64,000 nucleotides of DNA from DASXZH01 sp963829965 (GTDB taxonomy: Bacteria > Armatimonadota > Fimbriimonadia > Fimbriimonadales > Fimbriimonadaceae), in contig CAWHLK010000027.1 in the NCBI GenBank assembly GCA_963829965.1, positions 124,001-188,000 on the forward strand, given 5' to 3'. Shown in pieces: positions 36,042 through 46,449 of the stretch; the first letter of the stretch is position 1; every line of letters starts with the position of its first letter. Position numbers and translations under genes: made by a program. The notes under the pieces were generated by a model. It had not been told where the DNA came from. It did no database searches and was given only the letters and a program-made list of their open reading frames with translations.

Positions 36042-36750
36042 GTGAACGACAATAAAGATTATATCCATGAGTGTGGCCTGAACGATCTGGTCCTAGCTCT
36101 ATCGCTTGTTGAGAACCGACTTGACCTTTGGGTTAGGTTTGCACGGCTGGTTGGCGTTTCCCGCATGGCCGAGATCGGTGTTTGGAGGGCCGAGTTCGCC
36201 GAGAGCATTTTGAGGGCTTGCGAAGATATAGACGTTTATTATATGCTCGACCCGTGGAGGAATCTGCCGGACTGGAACAAGCCGTTCAATGTGGACGGGA
36301 GCGAGTTCGAGAAGATTTTCGCGGAGGCAGAGGAGAGAACGCGCTTCGCCGGCCATCGCCGAGTGCTTCTGCGTGGGCGCACGACGGAGGTCATTGACAG
36401 GATCGACGACGCGTCGCTGGATTTTCTGTACATAGATGGTGACCACACCTTGCGTGGTATCACGATCGATTTTAATTCGGTGCTATCAAAAAGTGAAGCC
36501 CGGAGGATTCATCGGCGGCGACGACTTTGCTCCTTCAGTCTGGGGCCACTCGGACCGGTATGAGCCTACGCTCGTATTCCCGCTTGCGGTCTATTTCGCC
36601 GAGGCGGTCGGCGCTCCGATCTGCGCTTTGCCCTTTGACCAGTTCCTGATCCAGAGGCCCAATACCAACGGCTTGGCGCATGGATTCGTGTTTATTGACC
36701 CCGAGGGCAGGTACGGCGACACTTCGATCGGCGGGCAGCTGCGGCGCTAG
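36042..36750 (+). CDS. Class I SAM methyltransferase, Methyltransf_24-like (one frameshift)
   Basis: First part: VSRMAEIGVWRAEFAESIL (SAM-binding glycine region), VYYMLDPW and LDFLYIDGDHTLRG. The frame changes at an A5 run near 36487-36492, and the protein continues as VKPGGFIGGDDFAPSVWGH to 36750, as expected for this family. Total about 236 residues. It is divergent from the sulfatase operon with 88 bp between starts. It probably methylates a sugar of the island's polysaccharide. Confidence 0.75.
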
Positions 36751-36904
36751 CACTGTTCGGCTGCCCTGCCTTTTTGGCGCGACGCGTGCGGAGGGCCTTC
36801 TACGGAGGGTCGACGCGGGCACAGGTGAATGTGGCGAGGTGTGTTACGCGGATGGGAGAACGTGGTGCTCGTAGGTTTGGCCGAAAGGCGCATATAATGA
36901 AGTC

Positions 36905-37822
36905 GTGACAGGGGGGCCGGAGCCGAGGTGGAGGGACGCATTCGTCGACTATGCGAGGCTGGGACTCGCAATATGCGTTTGCATAGAACATGTCCCTGCC
37001 TACAACTTGTGGCCGACGAATGGCTACCGCCCGGTTTGGGCGGTTCCCGCGTTTCTGGCCATCTCGGGCTACTACGTGCTTCAGAGTTACGAGATGTCGA
37101 CCACCTGGGGCAATTTTATTTGGAAGCGCGCCCTCAGGGTCACGCCTGGCCTCTTGGTGGGGCTCGGCCTCGCCTTTCTGGCGCGTGGAGCGCCAGGAGT
37201 GGTGGGATCGTTGCGAGCCTACGCCACCCTCGGTTACAGATCGAATGGCGCGATCATGCCGGTGTGGTCGCTCGGCGTTGAGGAAATAGCCTACGGGGCT
37301 CTTGCGGTGGGGTTCGCTCTCGGCGCCTATAGGCGGAGATGGCCGATTTGGATAGCCTTTGTGGCTGCATGCATCTTGGCTACGGCGATCCAAGGCGGCG
37401 AGGCCACGCAAAAGGATCTGAACGTCATCCCCTCCTTCTTCGTCGGATCGTTGGCTTACATCTATAGGCAGAAGTTAACCGGCTCCCAGTGGGCACTGGC
37501 GATACTCATCCCTGTGGGAGTGGCTGCCGCGGTTGAATTACCTTTGGCTTCGCGCGGGCACTGGGTGCCGGGAGTGTGCCTGGGCCTGGGCATCATCGGG
37601 GTTCGGGGGCTGAAGCTCCCTAGGATCCCGGATTTCAGCTACGGAATCTATATTTACCACATGCCGTTGTACGTTTGGCTGTTTGCTGGATTTCACGTTC
37701 CAGCTGCTGCGTATTTCGCGTGCCTGCTGGTTTTGTGCACAATCTCCTGGTACTGCGTAGAAAAACCGGCGCTAGGGCTCAAAAGTTGGGCAGTCGGGGT
37801 CAAAGGGGCTTTCCCGCCGTGA
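36905..37822 (+). CDS. Acyltransferase family 3 (OafA/YrhL-like) membrane protein
   Basis: A 305-residue protein with about eight to ten hydrophobic helices. WRDAFVDYARLGLAICVCIEHVP at the start carries the family's conserved R and H, followed by FLAISGYYVLQSY, WSLGVEEIAY and the C-terminal FSYGIYIYHMPLY. It probably transfers an acetyl or other acyl group to a surface glycan at the inner membrane. GTG start. About 150 bp without a gene precede it. Confidence 0.88.
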   Translation: MTGGPEPRWRDAFVDYARLGLAICVCIEHVPAYNLWPTNGYRPVWAVPAFLAISGYYVLQSYEMSTTWGNFIWKRALRVTPGLLVGLGLAFLARGAPGVVGSLRAYATLGYRSNGAIMPVWSLGVEEIAYGALAVGFALGAYRRRWPIWIAFVAACILATAIQGGEATQKDLNVIPSFFVGSLAYIYRQKLTGSQWALAILIPVGVAAAVELPLASRGHWVPGVCLGLGIIGVRGLKLPRIPDFSYGIYIYHMPLYVWLFAGFHVPAAAYFACLLVLCTISWYCVEKPALGLKSWAVGVKGAFPP

Positions 37823-37875
37823 GGGTGGGGCCGTCAATGCAGCCCAGAACCCTGGGCCAAGTTTGGCTCCGAGCG

Positions 37876-38925
37876 TCACCACCTCCAGCGGCGCCCGCAA
37901 GCGTCGGCCTCACTCACAATGTCGGCCATGAGCGGTCGAACAACCTCTTGGAAAAGGGCGTCGATGTTACAGAGGTCTGGTCGTTCTAGCACGCTGTCCA
38001 TTGACGAGCGGTTGGTAAATAGGTCTTCTCGCAGCCAGTCTTGATGATCCTGTACCATGTGAAGGACACGAGCCTCCTTGACCTCAAGCGGATGCAGGGT
38101 TTCGAGGAGTGGATCGTTCGGGAAGTTATAGCGTAGGGAAAGCGCGTGGCTTGGGAGGTTGAGCTTGGCCAGTGCGAGGGCGACGGCGATTTGCTGCGGG
38201 TAGGGAGTTGGCATTACACTCTCCGAGACTTCAATCAATTTGTAAATGATGTCGCCTACTTCGCGCACCAGGGCGGCGGGCGCCGCGACAACCCCTAGGT
38301 TGAAATAGGGCGGGCAGTAGCGCTGGTCTGCGTGGCTCATCACGTAGCTCCAGAGGGCGTGCTCATGCTCGAGTCGTGGCGGGGCCATACCCGCTGCCGC
38401 CCAAAAGTCAGACCAAGATCGCTTCCATTTGGCTGGCCAGTAGTCAGCCCAGGCGCCCTGCCCGCGAAGCGGGTGGGTCGGTCGCCACGCTGGCGGTAAT
38501 GCGTTCATCGCTAGCGGGCTCATGTGTGCGACCACTGCCCTAAAATCTTGGTTGACGTGGCAGGCTTCAAGGAGACTGTCGAGATTGTGCCGTAGCAGCG
38601 TTTCTGGGGCGAGCATTAGCACAAGGTCGCTCTTAAAGTCGTGAAGAAAACGCTCAACCGTGGCGCCGTAGCTGGGGTGAACACGGAACTTTGCGGGCTC
38701 CAGCCACCGTAGCTCGACTCCTTGTTTACCCAGCCAAGGCATTTCCTGCTCGAGCGATTCGGCCGCCTGCTCCCAGCCTACGGTTAGAATAATTGGCGCA
38801 GAGGCGAGGGCTCCGGCCGTGCGCCGTATCGTGTGGGTCAAAACCTGAACCTTCCTAAATGAGGATGGGGTCGGGCTTATTGCGACGTGGATTTCTATCG
38901 TTGCGGTGGGTTGGGAGCTTGACAT
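37876..38925 (-). CDS. Hypothetical protein, possible GT-A-type glycosyltransferase
   Basis: A 349-residue cytoplasmic protein. ATIEIHVAISPTPSSFRKVQ at the N-terminus, LVLMLAPETLLRHNLDSLL (about 100-118, where a GT-A DXD-like element would be) and YCPPYFNLGVVAAPAALVREVG (about 200-222) recall the layout of GT-A transferases, but no clear DXD is present. I do not assign a family. It lies convergent with the acyltransferase and upstream of nothing else on its strand. Confidence 0.5.
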   Translation of the reverse strand: MSSSQPTATIEIHVAISPTPSSFRKVQVLTHTIRRTAGALASAPIILTVGWEQAAESLEQEMPWLGKQGVELRWLEPAKFRVHPSYGATVERFLHDFKSDLVLMLAPETLLRHNLDSLLEACHVNQDFRAVVAHMSPLAMNALPPAWRPTHPLRGQGAWADYWPAKWKRSWSDFWAAAGMAPPRLEHEHALWSYVMSHADQRYCPPYFNLGVVAAPAALVREVGDIIYKLIEVSESVMPTPYPQQIAVALALAKLNLPSHALSLRYNFPNDPLLETLHPLEVKEARVLHMVQDHQDWLREDLFTNRSSMDSVLERPDLCNIDALFQEVVRPLMADIVSEADACGRRWRW

Positions 38926-39003
38926 AGCAGTACCGCGCTTTGCGATAGTTTCTGCCCGGGCCGGTGATAAAGTTCTATGACGCTTCGCATTTGGCAGCTG
39001 TCT

Positions 39004-40909
39004 TTACGAGATGACGAGGACCCGGCGGCGAATTTGCCCTTCGTTGTTGACGGTTACTTCTATTCGCTCAAACGTGACATCCCTGTCGAGGCTCTTGAAG
39101 ATGGCCTCGACCTCGCAGGCGGAGTACACGCGGTTGAAGGCGGCGGCCTCGAAGGACACGTGTTCCAGATTGAAGTCGTCGTCCAGTAAGGGCAAGTCGA
39201 TCGCAATGCGGGCGCGAGGCGTCGCGCTGTGAGTAAGCAGGTTCCGCAGCGCGGGCGTGAAATCTGGGAATAGCCGGTTGAACGTAAGGGCTGAGAAGAA
39301 TAGATCGCAGGGTTGGCTCAGACGAACTGTTGCGACGTCCGCCGTAAGGAATCGCACCTTATCCGATCCGTACTCCGCTGTAAGCTTCGCTGTGCGATAG
39401 GGCGACAGCTCTACCCCGGTGTATTCGCGGAACGGCAGACTGCGGTCCAGTAATGTTTTCAGTAGCCGCCCGTAGCCCGGGCCAATCTCGCAGATGTGCA
39501 TGTCCGGTTTAAGCTCGATGTACTTGAGCATTGCGTCTACGAAAGAGTCGCCCGGTACTATGCTCCCCCAGGTCAGGTTCTTGTCTGGTTCCTCAAGCCG
39601 CCACCGTGCAAGGGCCAGTTCAAGGAGCTTACTTTTGCCCTCTACTTTGATCGGGGCAAGCCTTGAGCCAACTGGCATGAAAAATAACCGGTCTCCCTCG
39701 TCGAGGGTGCGGTCGCCCTGCTCAAATTTGACCTGCACGTCGTTGAACCCCACTCCCGCGTATGGTGCAAGGTCAAGCGCAAATCCCCTTCGCCCGTCGC
39801 CATATCCGGCGTCGCGCAGATCAGAGCGTAGCAGGGCTGCCCTCATAGTTGCTGCGAGCCGACCATTTACGTACACGCGAACGCTCGTTGGCTCGTCTGG
39901 GGCAGCCAGGTTCGCAGCCCATCCGAAAACCTTGCCATCGGCGATCTTCCCCACGTGGCCACGGTAGTCTGTCTGGGTCTGCGTCGCCTGCGGAGTTCCT
40001 TTGCCCAATGCGGCAGGCTCTGGGGCCGCCAGACCCGCCGAAACTGGAGCCTGTGGCGCCCCGCCGGCGGCGAGCAGGTTCTCGGAGCGCTGGTTGTATT
40101 CGCGGAGCACGTCCGAGGGGTGGCCCTGAGCCTCGATGAGCCCGTTCTGGAGCCAAATCGCCCGGTCCGCCATTCGCACGATGTCCGGGGCTGAGTGAGA
40201 GACCAGGAGGATGGTCTTCCCTTGCGTCCGCATCTCGTCGATTTTCCTGGCGCACTTTTTCCGGAAATTCTGCGTCCCCAACCGAAAGCACCTCGTCAAC
40301 TAAAAGGATGTCTGCGTCAACATGCACAGCGATAGCAAAGCCAAGCCGTCCCTGCATTCCGCTAGAATAGGTCCGGACGGGCGAATCAATCTGCTTGTAG
40401 AGCTCTGAGAACTCAACGACCGCCTCTATACGTTCTTCTAGTTTAGCCCTGGGTATCCCAAGGATCATTCCGTTTACGAATATATTCTCGTAGCCCGTGA
40501 GATCAGGATGGAACCCTGCTCCGAGTTCCAATAGCGGCGCGACCCTGCCGGTAATCTCAATGGTCCCCGAAGTCGGCAGATAGATTCTGGATAGGAGAGA
40601 GAGCAATGTGCTTTTGCCTGCTCCGTTTCGGCCGATTACCGCCATGCACTCGCCCTGCTTAACGTCGAAGCTAATCCCTTTAAGCACTGGGAGGCATTCG
40701 ATCGGCTCTTGCTTATTGAGCTTTAGGAGATGGGATTTTAGGCTTGCGACGCCGCTGTGGCTGATGTAGAAATCCTTCTTTAGATTCTGAACCCTAATCG
40801 CATATGCATCAGGAGATTCTGGGGCTCGGAGCGGCTTCTCTCTCTCAGCCGCCTCGTTTGTATCAGGCGCGGACAGGCGAATCGGCTTAGGGGTGCCCCT
40901 CACTCTCAT
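39004..40909 (-). CDS. Wzt-like polysaccharide-export ABC ATPase fused to a methyltransferase (one frameshift)
   Basis: About 635 residues. The ATPase has Walker A GRNGAGKST, signature YSSGMQGRLGFA, Walker B DILLVDEVLSVGD and H-loop TILLVSHS. The frame changes near 40270, between VLSVGDAEF and RKKCARKIDEM. A ~90-residue beta domain follows (KIADGKVFGWAANLAAPDEP, DLRDAGYGDGRRGFAL) that resembles a recurring carbohydrate-recognition module. The C-terminus is a class I methyltransferase (CEIGPGYGRLLKTLL). Wzt proteins energise export and some recognise the chain end; a fused methyltransferase would suit an enzyme that caps the chain. No Wzm permease gene is in the window. Confidence 0.8.
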
Positions 40910-41210
40910 GGGTTTGACCTCGCTGCAGGTGTCCGTTTTTGCGCGCCGCTCGACTCAACATCTTCCATCACGATTCAATAACAGAAATGTCTCCCGATTC
41001 GTGCCCGTCGCGATACCGGTTCAGTGCCGCGTGGAAGAAGGGTTGGGGCTCGACGGGGGCCGTCCTGCTAGCCAGGATTAACCCGCGCCCATTTTAGCTC
41101 AAACTATGCGACCCCTTAGCGACAACCAAGGGAGACTCCCTCTTGTCGGAAAGCCGGCGCTAGCCAGCCCAATAGGCTTGCATGGGCACCGGCCGAACCA
41201 GCAAAATTTC
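40910..41210. other. Gap between the Wzt-like and FN3-repeat genes
   Basis: About 300 bp with no credible gene, RNA or strong repeat. It should contain the promoter of the minus-strand Wzt-like gene and the end of the FN3-repeat gene. Confidence 0.4.
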
Positions 41211-44037
41211 CTACGGGTTAACCTGCACCTGGTTGCTTTGAGAGCCGGAACCGGTGGCGTTCACCGCCGATACCGAGTAGGTGTAGTTGACGCCGTCAAT
41301 CACATTCGTGTCCTTGTACGAGGGCGAGCCTGAGGGCACAAATCCCTGAACGTAAAGAACCCAGCCGGTTGAATCGTTCCGGAAAATGTTGTACGACGTT
41401 GCTCCCGAGATCGCGTGCCACGTCAGGCCGATGCCCCCGGGTACCGAAGAGCCAACGAGCGCGGGAGACGAGAGCGGAGTCGAACCTGTTTGACAGGAGA
41501 CTTCGGTTGACTGAGGGCCCTGGGTATCCGGGGTCACTGCGGCAACCGTGTAGTAGTAGGTTGTTCCCGTGGTCACCGAAGGATCGTTGAAGTTCAACGT
41601 GGTGATCCCAGTGGCAACCGGAACCTCGCCTTCGGTGCCCGACGTCGACGATCGGAACACGTTATAGCTTTGGGCGCCCGGCACCGCGTTCCAGGAAACG
41701 CTGTTGCTGGGGCCGATCGCAAGAACATAGATGCCCGAGGTTTGGCCGTTAAAGACGGCTCCGGGGCGTAGGCTGACGACCGAGCTTTGATTCCCTGCGC
41801 CATATTTGTCAACGGCCTGGACCATGTAGTAGAAGTTATCCGCGGAACTCACGTTGGTATCCGTGTAGCTTTCGCCGGACAGACCCTGCTGGTAGAGCAC
41901 GAACGTGCCGTCCATCGCATTGGTCCTGTAGAGGTTATAGGAGGTGGCCTCAGGCACTGCAGTCCACTTGAGGACGTTGGAGCTGGATCCCGGGTAGCCG
42001 GTGATCACGGGCGATACAAGGGAGGCTGCGCCTGCTTCGGCACTGCATTCCTGCGATATCGCGCTGAGGTTCTGACCGTCGGACGCCTGCACCACATAGT
42101 AGTACAGGGTTCCCGCGACTGCGTTCTTATCGACCCAGATGGGTGTGGCCGAGAAGCCGACGGGAACGTCCCCTTCCTTGCCGGTAGCCGTCGCACGGTA
42201 AATGTAGTAGGTCGCGAACGTTGTCGTCGGGTTCCACTGCAGGGTGATGTTCGCGGTTCCCTGCGAGCCGGCGGCGATGCCGGTGACAGCGGAGGGTTTC
42301 GAGGCCCCTGGGGAAACATGAACCGGGTAGGGCGATTGGAGGCCGGTGCCGTCCGGATTCGTTGCCGCGACAGTGTACGAATAGTCGAGTCCCGGCACCA
42401 GTGAGGAATCCGTGTAAACACCGCTGGTCGAGCCTTGGCTCGGGGTGATTCCGGTCACGATCGTTACCGGATTGCCGGTGGTGATCGTCGTTCGATAGAC
42501 CACGTACGACGTTGCCTGGGGAATCAAGTTCCAGTAGATGTTGACGGTGGTGCCGCTTTGCGACATGCCGACCATGGGAGCGGCCGAAGGCGTGCTGCCG
42601 GGGACGGCGGAGATCAGCGAGGATTGGGGACCTTCGCCGCCCGGATAAACCGCGGTCACCAGGTAGTTGTAGCTGTCATTTTCGATCAGTCCAGGCGAAT
42701 CCGTATAGTACGGGTTGTTGCTGGATGCGAGGAGGGCCGGTGGGCTGGTGCTCGAAAGGCAGCGATAGATGTTGTAGCTGGTGGCGCCGGGGATGGGATT
42801 CCACTTGAGATAGACCGTGGTCGCTCCTTCGACATAGGCATAGAGTCCGGGTAGGGGCGCCCAACTGGGCGTCTCCCGGTTTGGCCTGGGCCACGTTGGA
42901 AATATTCCCTCTGCCCGCAATGCCCACCGGCGCTACTTCGTAGCTGTACTCCGTTCCCGTGGATACGCTGCTGTCCGTGTAGGTGGGATTCGGCGAACTG
43001 GCAATGATATAGCCAGGGTTCGTGCCAACCCATCGGTAGACCACATAGCTGGTAGCGCCGTTCACTTTGTCCCAATGCAGCGTGACGCTGCTGGAAGCGG
43101 ACTGGGCCGCCAGAACAGGCGCCCCGAGCGTTGACTGGCCGGCTTCGGCCTCGGCGACGACAGGGTCTAGGCCACCTGTGCCGCACTCCTCTACTGCCGC
43201 CACCTGATAGTAATACTTTGCGTTTTTCGTCACGGACGGATCTGTGAACGTTGTTGCCGCCCCCGCAAGCGCTGCGATAGGAATTACCGGGGCCACCCTG
43301 AGTGGTTCCCCGGAAGACGACGTACCCGGTCGCACCTGGAGCTGGGTTCCAGAATAGGTATATACCTGGCCCCGAGACTGGCGTCGCGGTAATGAAAGTT
43401 GAGGGAGCGGGGCCGCGTCTCCCGGAATCGCCGTTACGACGTTGCTGTTGGTACCGTCTCCATTCACAGACGTTCCGACTACGAAGTAGCTATACATTAG
43501 GCCACTCGACACGTTGCTGTCAACGTACTGACCGCCGGCCGTGTTCCCAACATATAGGAAGATTCCGGAACCTGTTGCCCTAAAGACTTGGTAAGATGTC
43601 GCGCCCGTTATGGTTCCAAAGTTCACCTTCACCTGGGGAGATCTCCATACAGCATAGGCCACTGGTGATGCCAGGGGTGCGGATCCGGGGTTTGCGCTGC
43701 ACTCGTTGGACAAGGGACTGCCCGAGCTACCATAAAAGGCCTGAACTTCGTAAAAGTAAACGGTCCCGGCGGTAACGCTGGAGTCCAGATAGCCCCTTTC
43801 GGTAATTCCGCTTGTATACACCGCTTCCTTACCTGACGTTGTGGCGCGATATACGGTATAGCTGGTTGCCCCGAGGACGGGATTCCAATACAGCTGGACA
43901 GACGTTGCTTTGGTGTAGGCCACGAGTCCGACCGGAGCTGTAGGCTGGCCGAAGGCCGCTACGGCCAGCAACAGCAAAACAGTGGCGGAAAGAAACCTAA
44001 TAGCCGGACGGATTAAAATGCTACTGATAAGACCCAT
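41211..44037 (-). CDS. Secreted protein with ten FN3 repeats (three frameshifts, two compensating)
   Basis: Start at 44037 with a signal peptide ending near VAAFGQ. About ten FN3-like repeats of ~90 residues follow, each with VxLxWNPVxGATSYxVYR and a later Y(Y/F)Y.VxA motif. Near 43310-43425 the main frame reads nonsense, while a shifted frame reads PAPSTFITATPVSGPG and IYLFWNPAPGATGYVVFR, restoring repeat 3; two indels cancel. A third change near 42855 joins GDAQLGAP to LPGLYAYVEG. No catalytic domain or anchor is visible. Probably a surface or extracellular binding protein. Confidence 0.8.
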
Positions 44038-44315
44038 AAGAAAGCTTCCTCAATCGATTATCGCCGAAATTCTAAGCGAGTTCAATATTACTCTAACACA
44101 AATCGATCGCCGATTCGCCATTGGCCCGATTATGTTGAATTCGAAGAGGAATCCCAGTAATACTTCTTGGATCAGACGACCGAACGGACTAGGTGGCGTG
44201 CAAAACGCCGCCTTGGGAGGAAGTCCTGAATGTGAATCCGAAAGCGGATGCGGGAATTCTCGAAAATGAATACTAGACTCTGTTCTTTAGGGGCTTCGCC
44301 ACGATCCGGTGAAAA

Positions 44316-45689
44316 GTGAATAGAGTTTGGCGTAATCTCGAAGTGGCTATTTCTGGCTGCATGCGAAACGCTACGGTCGCTCTGACCTTTGGGCTCGTGG
44401 CCTCCCCCGCCAGAGCGCAAGCGCCTACGGACATCCGGTTTATTGACAACGGGCAAGTTAGGCTCGGTGTTAATGTCGCGGAGGGGGGAGCAATAGTCTA
44501 CTTGGCGCAGGAAGGCGGGGCCAACATGGTGAATAACTCCGATTTTGGCAGGCAGATTCAAATGTCCTTTTATGGCGGCCCGGTCCCCTTCGTCCAAAAC
44601 GGCAAGCGGCCCGAAGATGTCTGGCTAAAGATTGGCTGGAACCCCATCCAGACGGGCGATTTTTACGGGCACCCCTCAAGATGTGTGGAATTTGAGTCAA
44701 AAGGAGTTTACATGCACCTGGAGTGCGTCCCCATGCAATGGCCGTTGAACAATGAGGCAGGTGATTGTAGGTTCGAAGCCTCCATCTGGTTGGAGGGAAA
44801 TGCGGTGCATGTCCATAATCGGCTGATGAACCATCGTGCCGACCGCTCCCAGTTCGGAGCACGCGCGCAAGAGCTTCCAGCGATCTACTCTAACGGGACA
44901 TGGTATCGGCTGATGAGCTACGTGGGGGATAAGCCGTTCACTAATATGCCCCTTACGCAACTAACCAGGAACCCGCCGCTCGACACATCCCCGGCGCAGG
45001 TCTTTATAGGCACCGAGAATTGGGCAGCCCTTGTGGATCAATTTGGTTCGGGGTTTGGGATTGTCGAACCGGGTGTGGAGGCGTTTGGTGGGGCCTTTAT
45101 TGGCGTTCCCGGAGCGGGCGATGAATGGGCTCCAACTGCCGGTTACCTGTCTCCTAGGCAAATTGAAGTTCTTGACTCAGACATCGACTACGCCTTCGAT
45201 TACTCCCTTGTCGTAGGATCTCTGGAAGATATTCGGGCGCACGCGTATGCGCACGTAGACCGGCCATGCCCGCCCGCTTACTCGTTTAAAGCGGATAGAC
45301 AGCATTGGTACTACGTGAATGCTGTCGATAGCGGTTGGCCAATCCGGGGAGAGCTTCGGGTCAAGTTGGAAAACAATGACCCGCAGATCATCAGTCCCTT
45401 AGGATTTTGGCATGCTTCAGACGCTCCCCATCTGCAGATTGAAGCTGCGTGTAGGCTGCACAATGGCAACGCGCAGGTCTTTTGGGGCCGGATGGATAGT
45501 CCAGATTTTTCCGAGGATAAGTCCCTTTGGTTTAGGCTTATCCCGGACGGTAAGTATCATCGCTATACGTTAAACTTATCCGCTGCCCCCCAATACAAAG
45601 GCGTCGTCACCAGGCTCAGACTTGATCCGGAGCCCGCGGGCGCGCCAGGGGACGAGGTCCGTATCAAGTGGATCCGCCTGGTCCGTTGA
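44316..45689 (+). CDS. Secreted protein of unknown function
   Basis: Intact, up to 457 residues. The GTG at 44316 is one possible start; an ATG at 44361 gives a cleaner signal peptide (MRNATVALTFGLVASPARA). The mature protein is beta-rich with many Trp and Tyr; it begins with IRFIDNGQVRLGVNVAEGGA and has NNSDFGRQIQMSFYGGP, which suggests a sugar-binding beta-sandwich or mutarotase-like fold. The C-terminal ~120 residues (WFRLIPDGKYHRYTLNLS) look like a carbohydrate-binding domain. I do not recognise a catalytic family. Divergent from the FN3 gene across 278 bp. Confidence 0.6.
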   Translation: MNRVWRNLEVAISGCMRNATVALTFGLVASPARAQAPTDIRFIDNGQVRLGVNVAEGGAIVYLAQEGGANMVNNSDFGRQIQMSFYGGPVPFVQNGKRPEDVWLKIGWNPIQTGDFYGHPSRCVEFESKGVYMHLECVPMQWPLNNEAGDCRFEASIWLEGNAVHVHNRLMNHRADRSQFGARAQELPAIYSNGTWYRLMSYVGDKPFTNMPLTQLTRNPPLDTSPAQVFIGTENWAALVDQFGSGFGIVEPGVEAFGGAFIGVPGAGDEWAPTAGYLSPRQIEVLDSDIDYAFDYSLVVGSLEDIRAHAYAHVDRPCPPAYSFKADRQHWYYVNAVDSGWPIRGELRVKLENNDPQIISPLGFWHASDAPHLQIEAACRLHNGNAQVFWGRMDSPDFSEDKSLWFRLIPDGKYHRYTLNLSAAPQYKGVVTRLRLDPEPAGAPGDEVRIKWIRLVR

Positions 45690-45981
45690 TGCCAGCTAGC
45701 CCGGCTTACCCGGGGCTGTGGAGCCCGGTACAGTTCGTAGCCCAGCCCGAGGAGCTAACCGCAAGGGTCCAGTTGACCGATTTGCGGTTTTCGTAGGCGC
45801 TAATTGCCGCAGTCTCGCCTTTTTTCGACGGCCCTGGGTGCACGTTGATTTTTCCGGTGACGCCGGCCGCACCGGGGCAGTGTTCAAATCGAACGTTCTC
45901 TGTTTTCCGTGCTTGGACCTGCCGGTCGTTAAGCCAACATTCCAATTTTGGCTCTGGAGTCGGCTGGGCATAATAAAGAAT
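45690..45981. other. Ambiguous 292-bp stretch
   Basis: Both strands are open. A 79-codon minus-strand frame (45706-45945) has a protein-like end (VNWTLAVSSSGWATNCTG) and may be a fragment of a secreted Ig-like protein, but it has no clear start or partner. I do not call a gene. Confidence 0.3.
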
Positions 45982-46416
45982 GTGAATTCCGAGTCAGACG
46001 TATTCCTCGAAGAAAAAATGCGAGCCCTGCAGCACAGCAGAGCTCTTTACGCGAAACGCCTCGCCGAGCTAAGGAAGCTGCTTCACGAAACCACCGACCG
46101 TCTGGAAGACTCCGAGCGACAGATCAAATACATTAGGCAGCTTCTGTTTGAGCGGGAGTCGTGGGTAAATGGAAAGCCAATTGATGCCGAGTGTGAGCAA
46201 ATCGAACACCTACCAAGAAGTGTTAAGGAGGCTGTGGAAATAGCAATCGAAAGGATGAACGGGGAAACGGATGTCCAGGACATCATCGAGCAGGTAGACA
46301 GACTCTATCCCCTGGCTAAGCGAAACACGGTAATGGTGACGTTGCACTATGCTGTCAAAGAGGGGAAGGTGCTGCGCGTTGGCCCACGGCTGTACGTTCG
46401 GCCAGAGCCGCCCTAG
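45982..46416 (+). CDS. Coiled-coil / winged-helix DNA-binding-like protein
   Basis: Start taken at the GTG at 45982 or the ATG at 46018; the open frame further upstream is not protein-like. Residues ~12-65 are a charged coiled coil (LYAKRLAELRKLLHETTDR, LEDSERQIKYIRQLLFE). Residues ~75-144 look like a winged helix (SVKEAVEIAIERMNGETDVQ, NTVMVTLHYAVKEGKV, then LRVGPRLYVRP), similar to HARE-HTH-type domains. It may regulate nearby genes, but no target is evident. Confidence 0.6.
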   Translation: MNSESDVFLEEKMRALQHSRALYAKRLAELRKLLHETTDRLEDSERQIKYIRQLLFERESWVNGKPIDAECEQIEHLPRSVKEAVEIAIERMNGETDVQDIIEQVDRLYPLAKRNTVMVTLHYAVKEGKVLRVGPRLYVRPEPP

Positions 46417-46449
46417 CTGGCGGCGCCACAGCGACAGGGCGATTTATGC

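Noticed and set aside
41211..44037. FN3-repeat gene as two separate genes
   Set aside because: Repeat spacing and the QLGAP/LPGLYAY junction run straight through the frame change near 42855, so a single gene is more likely.
45718..45981. N-terminal 88 codons open upstream of the coiled-coil protein
   Set aside because: The sequence is unlike a protein domain and overlaps a more protein-like minus-strand fragment; a start at 45982 or 46018 fits the coiled coil.
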